From assembly GCA_964390465.1 (NCBI GenBank), contig CAYMIJ010000029.1:1-19214 (forward strand): DNA of 19,214 nt, in the 5' to 3' direction. Position 1 is the stretch's first letter. Each line of letters opens with the position of its first letter. A program made the position numbers and the translations under genes. The stretch is from JADZAI01 sp964390465. Its GTDB lineage: Bacteria > Pseudomonadota > Alphaproteobacteria > Micropepsales > Micropepsaceae. Shown here piece after piece: positions 11,101 through 17,126 of the stretch. Under the pieces are notes generated by a model that worked only from the letters and a program-made list of their open reading frames with translations, was not told the DNA's origin and did not search any database.

Positions 11101-14100
11101 TTATAACTTTACTGTAACTGCAACAAACGCAGTTGGTACAAGTTCACCATCAACTGCAACAAATTCTGTAATGCCAGTTACTGCGCCAGGCGCTCCAACA
11201 AGTGTTACTGCAGTTAGTGGAAACGGTGAGGCTACAGTTTCATTTTCAGCACCAGCTTCAAACGGAGGATCTGCAATTACTACATATACTGTGTCATCAA
11301 ACACAGGAGGATTTACAGCAACAGGCGGATCTTCACCTATCACAATTACAGGGCTTACAAATGGAACCACTTATACATTTACGGTCACAGCAAGTAATGC
11401 ATACGGAACAAGTACTCAGTCTTCGACAAGTAACTCCGTTGTTCCAGCAACAACTCCAGATGCGCCTACAAGTGTCACAGCTGTTCGTGGAAATGGTCAA
11501 GCAACAGTTTCATTTACAGCTCCATCTTCAAATGGTGGATCTGGAATAATACGATACACTGTCACATCAAACACTGGAGGATTCACAGCTGAAGGTGGTT
11601 CATCGCCAATAACAGTAACTGGACTTACAAACGGACAGGCATACACGTTCACTGTTACAGCTACAAACTCTGTAGGAACAAGTACAGCATCTAGTGCATC
11701 AAACTCTGTAACACCAGCAACAACTCCAGATGCGCCTACAAGTGTCACAGCTGTTCGTGGAAATGGTGAAGCAACTATTTCATTTAGTGCACCAGCAAGT
11801 AATGGTGGATCAGCTATCACAACATATACAGTGTCATCAAACATCGGAGGATTTACTGCAACTGGCGGTTCATCGCCAATAACAATCACAGGACTTTCAA
11901 ACGGAACAACATACACGTTTACCGTTACTGCAAGCAACGCTCTTGGAACAAGTACACAGTCTGCGACAAGTAACTCTGTTGTGCCAGCAACAAATCCTGA
12001 CGCTCCAACTATCGGAACCGCCACAGCAGGAAACGGAGAAGTTACTGTTACATTTAGTGCTCCAGTTTCAAACGGGGGCGCGGCAATTTCATACTACACA
12101 GTGACATCTAACACTGGAGGCTTCATTGCATACGGAGGATCTTCACCAATAGTTGTTACTGGTTTAACAAACGGTCAGCCGTATACATTTAGTGTTACAG
12201 CTACGAACGCAGTTGGTACAAGTTCACCATCTTCTGCAACTAGTTCTGTAACACCGGCTACTGCTCCTGACGCTCCAACTATCGGAACCGCCACAGCAGG
12301 AAACGGAGAAGTTACAGTTNNNNNNNNNNNNNNNNNNNNNNNNNNNNNNNNNNNNNNNNNNNNNNNNNNNNNNNNNNNNNNNNNNNNNNNNNNNNNNNNN
12401 NNNNNNNNNNNNNNNNNNNTCCTGACGCTCCAACTATCGGAACCGCCACAGCAGGAAACGGAGAAGTTACAGTTTCATTTTCAGCACCAGCTTCAAACGG
12501 AGGTTCTGCAATAACTTATTACACAGTGACATCTAACACCGGAGGGCATGTTGCTTATGCTGGTTCATCACCAATAACAGTGACAGGACTTTCAAATGGT
12601 CAGGCATATACGTTCACTGTTACAGCGACAAATTCATATGGCACAAGCACCGCTTCATCTGCAACTACTTCTGTAACTCCAGCAACTGTTCCGGATGCTC
12701 CAACAAACGTTGCGGGAGCTATTGGTGACACAGTTGCAAATGTTTCCTGGTCAGCGCCTGCATTTAACGGAGGATCTGCAATAACTTATTACACAGTGAC
12801 ATCTAATACAGGTGGACACTCAACAACTACAAGTAACACAAATGCTGTAGTTACAGGCCTTACAAACGGAGTGACTTACACATTTACAGTTACAGCAACA
12901 AACGCACTTGGAACAAGTACTGCATCTGGAACAAGTAACGGTGTAACACCCGCAACGGTTCCTACTGCGCCACTAAACCTTGCAGCAACTGTTCAGGATA
13001 GCAGTATAGATCTTTCTTGGTCAGCACCAGCTTCAAACGGAGGATCATCTCTTACTGACTATATAATAGAGTACAAACTTTCTAGTGGTGGAACATGGTC
13101 TGTATTTTCAGACGGTGTTGGAACAACACCCGCAACAACAGTTACAAGTTTGTCTAACGACAACTCATATGACTTTAGAATTTATGCAAAAAATATAGTT
13201 GGAACAAGTACTGCGTCATCTATCGTGAGTGCTACACCGGGTGCTCCTGCTCAAGTTATAGTACAAGGCTTTAGTGATTTAACTTCACCAAGTATTGGAA
13301 CTGATGTTCGAATAACAAACGAGGGATCTATTACATATGAGTATCAATATACATGGTGTATTACTGATTCATCTTCAAACCAGTGTGGAGGTGGAGATGA
13401 TGTATTTAGTTCCACAGCAGCGAAACTGATAAACGCTGGTGATAATTTTGATACTACTCTCAACTCAACAGTTCCTACAACAGGAAGTTATTGGTTCCAT
13501 ATAACAGTAAACTTTGGTTCTGACTCATCAGTGGCTTCGCAATCATTCACAGCAGTTTCTGGAGTAGCTACTGCTCCTGACGCTCCAACTATTGGAACTG
13601 CAACTGCTGGTGACGGCCAGGCGACAGTTACATTTATAGCTCCTGCGTATGATGGCGGTTCGCCGGTTACGTACTATACTGTAACTTCCAACACAGGTGG
13701 ATTTGTAAAATATAGTAACGGTTCTCCTGTAACTCTCACTGGTTTAACAAACGGCCAGGCGTATACATTTAGTGTTACAGCAACAAATGCTATTGGAACT
13801 AGTACCGTATCAAGCTCATCAAACTCAGTAACTCCAACAGCTACAGTTGTTGTGACTCCGCCATCTGGTGGGGGTGGTGGAGGAGGAGGTGGTGGCGGAG
13901 CTGGGGCTTATATTGCACCACCAGCACAAATAAACACATCATGTGTTGGAGCAGATTTTAATCATGACGGTAAAGTAAACTCCGTTGACTTCTCAATCAT
14001 GCTTTCATTCTGGAAAGGCGGAACACCAGTAAAAAATGATTGTGTAGATACGAACCAAGACAACCAAGTGAACTCAATCGATTTCTCAATACTACTTTAT

Positions 14101-14136
14101 CAATGGGGTAAGAAGCCGATTCAAATAAGAAAATAA
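1..14136 (+). CDS. Giant glycine-rich GLUG-repeat / FN3 / dockerin surface protein (5' partial, interrupted by three assembly gaps)
   Basis: One gene, open at its 5' end. The frame is already in mid-repeat at base 1 (motif YVGGLVG), so the TTG at 25 is not a real start. Three N gaps shift the apparent frame, but merging the 55-bp duplicate at each gap restores a single frame of 4,556 residues plus TAA. Domains in merged residue numbers: about 47 GLUG-like glycine-rich repeats (1-3084), 14 FN3 domains (3086 to about 4458) with a non-FN3 beta domain before the last, a polyglycine linker, and a C-terminal dockerin (about 4493-4550). The signal peptide must lie upstream of the window. The architecture is that of an exported fibrous surface protein or adhesin, and the dockerin suggests docking on the cohesin-like proteins encoded immediately downstream. 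No catalytic domain is visible. Ligand and exact function are unknown. The sense strand is strongly G-rich compared with the downstream genes because of GGA/GGT glycine codons. Confidence 0.85.
2183..2282. other. Assembly gap 1 (100 N) flanked by a 55-bp exact duplicate
   Basis: Bases 2128-2182 and 2283-2337 are identical over 55 bp. Deleting the Ns and one copy (155 bp) moves the downstream frame into register with the upstream one. The joined protein reads smoothly through VIAVGSAGGAGVSGGAGG. The gap is most simply an overlap that was padded rather than merged. Confidence 0.93.
2283..9408 (+). repeat. GLUG-like glycine-rich repeats, second block (about 35 units) with terminal GLUG cap
   Basis: This is the same repeat as before gap 1, on average about 66 residues per unit but variable in length. 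The last unit (about 9165-9408) changes to a motif often seen at the end of GLUG regions: SNYWDTTTSG, then GMTGKTTTQMQ, FTGWDF, a VWSI segment and YPYFHYQ. That ending marks a true domain boundary before the fibronectin domains. Long proline/alanine-rich open frames on the opposite strand in this block are complements of glycine codons and are not genes. Confidence 0.8.
9742..9841. other. Assembly gap 2 (100 N) flanked by a 55-bp exact duplicate
   Basis: Bases 9687-9741 and 9842-9896 are identical over 55 bp. Removing 155 bp restores the frame. It also puts FN3 units 2 and 3 exactly 270 bp apart, the same period as the rest of the array, which is independent support for a simple overlap. Confidence 0.95.
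12320..12419. other. Assembly gap 3 (100 N) flanked by a 55-bp exact duplicate
   Basis: Bases 12265-12319 and 12420-12474 are identical over 55 bp. Removing 155 bp restores both the frame and the 270-bp FN3 period (unit starts 12266 and 12691). A near copy of the same 55-mer with one mismatch lies at 11995-12049, so recent duplication is the likely cause of the assembly break. Confidence 0.95.
13241..13560 (+). other. Unassigned beta-type domain with a cysteine pair inside the giant protein
   Basis: This stretch of about 105 residues between FN3 units 13 and 14 does not follow the FN3 pattern. It starts near QVIVQGFSDL and contains YTWCITDSSSNQCGGGDDVF, then a DTTLNSTVP strand and SYWFHITVNFG. 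The two cysteines are nine residues apart and could form a disulfide outside the cell. From memory, similar unnamed segments occur in other CPR surface proteins, but no named family is claimed. Confidence 0.45.
13576..13846 (+). repeat. Fibronectin type III domain, unit 14 (last)
   Basis: The unit starts with PDAPTIGTATAGDGQATVTF and continues through GGSPVTYYTV, SPVTLTGLTNGQAYTFSV and ATNAIGTS. It closely resembles array units 10-11 although the beta domain separates it from them, so it is probably a displaced copy. It is followed by a threonine/proline linker and then an 11-residue glycine run (about 13868-13900). Confidence 0.85.
13942..14112 (+). other. C-terminal type I-like dockerin domain of the giant protein
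   Basis: Two 12-residue calcium-loop repeats are visible: DFNHDGKVNSVD (13954-13989) and DTNQDNQVNSID (14047-14082). Each has D, N, D, N and D at loop positions 1, 3, 5, 9 and 12, followed by an F-S-I-(M/L)-L helix ending in W. This is the duplicated dockerin fold that binds cohesin domains. The second loop has N where the glycine of loop 1 sits. A cysteine precedes each loop (13942 and 14041), which could allow a disulfide. The position at the extreme C-terminus, with two cohesin-like genes next door, supports a docking role. Confidence 0.88.
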
Positions 14137-14144
14137 GCTATAAT
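14132..14144 (+). promoter_or_regulatory. Candidate promoter with -10 TATAAT for the first cohesin-like gene
   Basis: TATAAT at 14139-14144 ends 8 nt before the ATG at 14153, so a transcript would start at or within about two bases of the start codon. The 13-mer AATAAGCTATAAT (14132-14144) overlaps the TAA of the giant gene and recurs exactly before ftsE. No clear -35 box is visible. Confidence 0.6.
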
Positions 14145-14152
14145 TCATAAAT

Positions 14153-14734
14153 ATGAAAAAATTCTACATTTACATTCTATTGGCACTATTACCTTTATCT
14201 ACTTTTGCAGCAAAGATAGATGTGTCTTTAGAGGATGACTCTTCAAAAGATGGCACAGTTTTGCTGGTGAGAATAAATTCTGAGGGTAAAAATATAAATG
14301 TAGTCGAGGGAACTATTCTCTTTAAGCCCCGTGTTGAACTAGGTAGACTGTATCTAAATCCAGATACTACAGGGTCTGTAATGACATTGTGGCCAAATCC
14401 GCCACAGTATGACGAACAAAGTAAAACATTACACTTTGTGGGTGGGGTGCCAAACGGTTTTACCGGTGATGAAACTTTATTAAAAATAAAATTATCGTCT
14501 CGTGTATCTGGCCAAGTCGAAGTTTCCTTGTCTGATACGTCTGCATATTTAAATGATGGAAAGGGAACTTTGGAAAGTATCGAATCAAATAAGATTGATG
14601 TAGAAGTTAAATCTGTATCTGGTGATAACTCGAGTGCATATATAAGGAATATTTTATTTGCAAGTGCTATAATTATTTTGATATCGATAGTTATTTTTGC
14701 TCTATTTAGATATGGAAATAAAAAAAATACATAA
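14153..14734 (+). CDS. Short membrane-anchored cohesin-like protein
   Basis: The product has 193 residues. A signal peptide covers about 1-20 (MKKFYIYILLALLPLSTFAA). A beta-rich domain at about 21-153 aligns by eye with the cohesin-like domain of the next gene: shared landmarks are NSEG plus IN, GSxxxLW followed by P, FxGGxPxGFxG, and NDGxGT. One transmembrane helix at about 165-186 is followed by a basic tail (RYGNKKNT). The predicted topology is outside domain, single C-terminal anchor. Cohesins bind dockerins, and the giant protein ending 16 nt upstream carries one, so this is probably a short surface receptor for it. The start is ATG with no Shine-Dalgarno sequence but a TATAAT box just upstream. 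Its 3' end overlaps the next gene. The cohesin assignment rests on paralogy and motifs and is less certain than for its neighbour. Confidence 0.72.
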   Translation: MKKFYIYILLALLPLSTFAAKIDVSLEDDSSKDGTVLLVRINSEGKNINVVEGTILFKPRVELGRLYLNPDTTGSVMTLWPNPPQYDEQSKTLHFVGGVPNGFTGDETLLKIKLSSRVSGQVEVSLSDTSAYLNDGKGTLESIESNKIDVEVKSVSGDNSSAYIRNILFASAIIILISIVIFALFRYGNKKNT

Positions 14735-16151
14735 AAACAAGTTTATTTTTTTGACAGGCGTTTATATTTTTGCCTATCTATTTGTTCCAGTCGGGGTAGT
14801 TAGCGCGGCAACACTACAAATAAACTCAAATTCCTCTACGATTTCTGCGGGCGATACGGTTATTCTTTACGTTAACGTTAATTCTGAAGGTATAGCCATA
14901 AACAATGCTGATGCCACAATAAAATTCCCAACGGATCTATTTGATATTGTCTCTGTTAGTAAAAGCGGCTCTATATTTTCTCTGTGGGTAGAGGAGCCGT
15001 CTTTCTCAAACACTTCCGGCGAGATTACTTTCAATGGCGGTATACCAACACCTGGATTTAATGGTTCATCTGGATCAGTTATTTCAATATCAGCTAGAGC
15101 TAAAAAGTCTGGACAAGGAGAATTCACTTTTTCTGGTGCTGCTGTCCGTGCAAATGATGGTCTAGGGACAGATGTTTTAAATAGTCAGCAGGGGAAAATC
15201 ATATCTATAATAAAGAAGGACGAAACTCCTGCTCCTGTGCCAGCACAAGTTGCTGAGCCTGTTTCTCAAATACCCGGTCTGCAAATAATATCTGAATCAC
15301 ATCCAAACCAAGATGTTTGGTATAACAATTCAAATCCGGTTTTTAGTTGGAATCTGCCTTCTGGTGTGGATGCTGTTAGAACAGGTATAAGTGATGTTTC
15401 TACTGACGTCCCTACTGTTTCATATAGTCCTGCAATAAACAAAAAGTCCGTAAACGATTTGGGAGAAGGCGTTTGGTATTTTAAGGTGAGGCCTCGAAAA
15501 AACGGGTCTTGGGGTCCAGTTAGTGTTTTTGCCGTCAGAGTTGATACTGTGGCTCCTGTAAATAACAAAACTGATTTTTACTATGATGTATCTTCAAAGA
15601 CAATTAATATAAATGCAGATGTTTCTGACGTAACCTCTGGAGTAGATCATTATGATATATATATAAATAATGATTTTGTTAAAACAGTTCCAGCATCTTT
15701 GTTTGTTAGTGGACAGTATAAAATTGATTACGAGAAGAAAGGTAGTGGCACAATAAAACTGTCTGTTTTTGATAAGGCTGGAAACTCAACTTATATAAAC
15801 GGCGTATTTGTAGTTCCTGAACCACAAATAGAGACGAATAATAAAAATCAGTTAATAAATAATGTCTCTAAAGGAATTGTTCCGTTAGCTGTGTTTGTGT
15901 TGTTGGTAATGCTTTGGTATTTAATAAAACCTTTGTATCAAGCATTTGTACATCGACAGAAAATGAAGGAGGCCATATCTACAGGTAACCATTCAAAGGC
16001 TCTTACGCTACTAAAGAAGAGATTAGAAAAACATTTGGAACTGTTGCAGAAAACACGACATGAAAGAATACTAACTAAAGAAGAAAAAATTATAAAAGAA
16101 GGTATTGAGAGTGATTTGGATGAGATAGATAAGGCTTTAGGAAAAAACTAG
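14712..16151 (+). CDS. Membrane-anchored cohesin-domain protein with extracellular stalk and cytoplasmic tail
   Basis: The product has 479 residues from the ATG at 14712. An in-frame TTG lies at 14697, but the ATG gives a normal signal peptide (about 1-33, ending VVSAA). Domains: cohesin at about 34-168 (ISAGDTVILYVNVNSEG, GSIFSLWVEEPSF, FNGGIPTPGFNG, ANDGLGT); a proline-rich linker (171-187); an Ig/FN3-like domain (188-278, with SHPNQDVWYNN, FSWNLPSGV and VWYFKVRPR); a second beta domain (280-369); a transmembrane helix (388-411); and a charged helical cytoplasmic tail of about 68 residues. The gene overlaps the previous one by 23 nt, which suggests translational coupling. It likely provides a longer docking arm for the dockerin of the giant protein, and the tail could contact an internal partner. 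Partner binding is inferred from family and context. Confidence 0.82.
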   Translation: MEIKKIHKNKFIFLTGVYIFAYLFVPVGVVSAATLQINSNSSTISAGDTVILYVNVNSEGIAINNADATIKFPTDLFDIVSVSKSGSIFSLWVEEPSFSNTSGEITFNGGIPTPGFNGSSGSVISISARAKKSGQGEFTFSGAAVRANDGLGTDVLNSQQGKIISIIKKDETPAPVPAQVAEPVSQIPGLQIISESHPNQDVWYNNSNPVFSWNLPSGVDAVRTGISDVSTDVPTVSYSPAINKKSVNDLGEGVWYFKVRPRKNGSWGPVSVFAVRVDTVAPVNNKTDFYYDVSSKTININADVSDVTSGVDHYDIYINNDFVKTVPASLFVSGQYKIDYEKKGSGTIKLSVFDKAGNSTYINGVFVVPEPQIETNNKNQLINNVSKGIVPLAVFVLLVMLWYLIKPLYQAFVHRQKMKEAISTGNHSKALTLLKKRLEKHLELLQKTRHERILTKEEKIIKEGIESDLDEIDKALGKN

Positions 16152-16174
16152 AGGGCGCACCCTCGTAGTTTTTT
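16142..16174 (+). terminator. Intrinsic terminator after the cohesin genes
   Basis: GAGGG (16151-16155), loop CGCA and CCCTC (16160-16164) form the core stem. With G16165 bulged, the stem extends through CTA/TAG and into the flanking A and T tracts. A T6 run (16169-16174) follows. The structure overlaps the TAG stop of the upstream gene and lies directly before the prfB promoter. Confidence 0.85.
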
Positions 16175-16176
16175 GG

Positions 16177-16182
16177 TATAAT
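16177..16182 (+). promoter_or_regulatory. -10 box TATAAT of prfB
   Basis: A perfect TATAAT ends 6 nt before the ATG at 16189 and follows the terminator T-tract by two bases. The spacing predicts a leaderless transcript. No Shine-Dalgarno sequence precedes the ATG. The region where a -35 box would lie is occupied by the terminator hairpin and has no TTGACA-like sequence. Confidence 0.65.
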
Positions 16183-16188
16183 GTTTTT

Positions 16189-17082
16189 ATGGATGAAGAA
16201 AAGAAAAAACTGGAGCACGAACAGTTGGAGCTTGAAAACCAAATGCTCGAACCGGATTTTTGGATGAATAAAGATAGAGCTCAAGCGACTATTCGACGTC
16301 TACAAGAGCTAAAAAATGAAATAGCCGGTGTTGGTAAGTACGACGCTGGGGATGCTGTCATGACTATTTTTTCTGGAGCTGGAGGGGATGACTCAGAGGA
16401 TTTCTCGGCGATGCTTTTGAACATGTATATGAAGTTTTGTTCTAGAAAAGGATATGGTTTTACCATCTTACATGAAAATGAAAACGACCATGGTGGGTAT
16501 AGAAACATAACAGTTGAGATTTCTGGTAAGAATGCCTATGGCGAATTAAAAAAAGAGTCCGGAGTTCATCGTCTCGTTCGTATCTCTCCATTTAACGCAA
16601 AGTCTCTTCGTCACACATCTTTTTCAATGGTTGAGGTGATACCAAAATTTGAGAAGGTGAAAGGCGGAGCGGATGGTATAGATCTCAAAGAAGATGACCT
16701 AAAGGTTGAACTTTCTCGCTCTAGTGGTCCAGGTGGTCAAAATGTAAATAAAAGAGAGACGGCCGTACGTATAGTTCATATACCAACAAACCTATCTGCT
16801 CAGTCGGACAACGAGCGTTCTCAGGCACAAAACAAGGAAAAAGCTCTTCAGATCCTAAAGGGTAAAATATACAAAGCGCTTGAGGATGAAAGAATTTCGA
16901 CAGAAAAGGGTATGTATATAAGTAAAACAACTCAGATAGAGTGGGGAAACCAGATACGTTCTTATGTTTTACACCCATATAAAATGGTAAAAGACCACAG
17001 AACTAACGTGGAAACCAGCAACGTAGATGGTGTTTTAAATGGAGATTTGGATGAATTTATAGAGGCAGAAAAAGGGTTGTAA
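16189..17082 (+). CDS. prfB: Peptide chain release factor 2 with shortened domain 1
   Basis: Cytoplasmic class I release factor that ends translation at UGA and UAA. The catalytic GGQ is at 182-184 (SGPGGQNVNK). The stop-recognition tripeptide SPF is at 133-135 (RISPFNAKSLRHTSF), which identifies RF2 rather than RF1. The C-terminal WGNQIRSYVLHPY, KDHRT and VLNGDLDEFIEA segments are typical. The product has 297 residues against about 365 in E. coli RF2. Compared with it, about 50 residues are missing between the N-terminal EPDFW motif and the FSGAGGDDSEDF segment, and the N-terminus is about 20 residues shorter. The ATG falls near where the programmed frameshift lies in many bacteria; no CTTTGAC-type slip site is present, so the gene appears frameshift-free. 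The start is supported by the TATAAT just upstream. Next in line is ftsE, a common bacterial arrangement. Confidence 0.95.
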   Translation: MDEEKKKLEHEQLELENQMLEPDFWMNKDRAQATIRRLQELKNEIAGVGKYDAGDAVMTIFSGAGGDDSEDFSAMLLNMYMKFCSRKGYGFTILHENENDHGGYRNITVEISGKNAYGELKKESGVHRLVRISPFNAKSLRHTSFSMVEVIPKFEKVKGGADGIDLKEDDLKVELSRSSGPGGQNVNKRETAVRIVHIPTNLSAQSDNERSQAQNKEKALQILKGKIYKALEDERISTEKGMYISKTTQIEWGNQIRSYVLHPYKMVKDHRTNVETSNVDGVLNGDLDEFIEAEKGL

Positions 17083-17104
17083 AAAGTCTTTCCTCCGAGG
17101 GTCT

Positions 17105-17117
17105 AATAAGCTATAAT
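17105..17117 (+). promoter_or_regulatory. Candidate promoter of ftsE with -10 TATAAT
   Basis: TATAAT at 17112-17117 ends 9 nt before the ATG at 17127. The 13-mer AATAAGCTATAAT is identical to the element at 14132-14144. The 44-nt prfB-ftsE spacer shows no convincing Shine-Dalgarno sequence next to the start codon, so a leaderless or near-leaderless ftsE transcript is predicted. Confidence 0.6.
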
Positions 17118-17126
17118 AAAAAAGTA

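Larger units (their letters stand above)
9411..13240 (+). repeat. Tandem fibronectin type III array, units 1-13
   Basis: Units begin with PDAPT or a close variant, followed by NGxAT(I/V)(S/T)F, SNGG, a YTVTSxxGG strand, the SPITVTGLTNGxxYTFTV core and ATNxxGTS. This is the classic FN3 pattern of extracellular bacterial proteins. The unit-start proline codons lie at 9411, 9681, 10106, 10376, 10646, 10916, 11186, 11456, 11726, 11996, 12266, 12691 and 12961. Spacing is exactly 270 bp throughout once 155 bp is removed at each of the two gaps. Unit 13 diverges (YIIEYKLSSGG, W in place of F). The array probably acts as a long stalk between the GLUG region and the anchor. Confidence 0.9.

Noticed and set aside
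9863..12514. Apparent separate genes starting at 2385, 9863 and 12526
   Set aside because: These starts lie just after N gaps and in mid-domain. Collapsing the 55-bp overlaps joins them in frame to the upstream sequence, so they are fragments of one gene.
1..13240. Regular repeats as a possible CRISPR array or non-coding satellite
   Set aside because: The repeats are long, in frame, protein-level and imperfect at DNA level, with no short identical repeats separated by unique spacers.
14697..14711. TTG at 14697 as the start of the long cohesin gene
   Set aside because: The ATG at 14712 gives a standard basic n-region and signal peptide, whereas the TTG would add only five residues and lengthen the overlap.
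16152..16191. Programmed +1 frameshift upstream of prfB
   Set aside because: No CTTTGAC slip site or upstream in-frame leader ORF is present; the spacer is filled by a terminator and a -10 box.
17083..17111. Terminator between prfB and ftsE (CCTCCGAGG)
   Set aside because: The palindrome would leave a one-base loop, or only three pairs with a three-base loop, and no T-tract follows, so it is not a credible hairpin.
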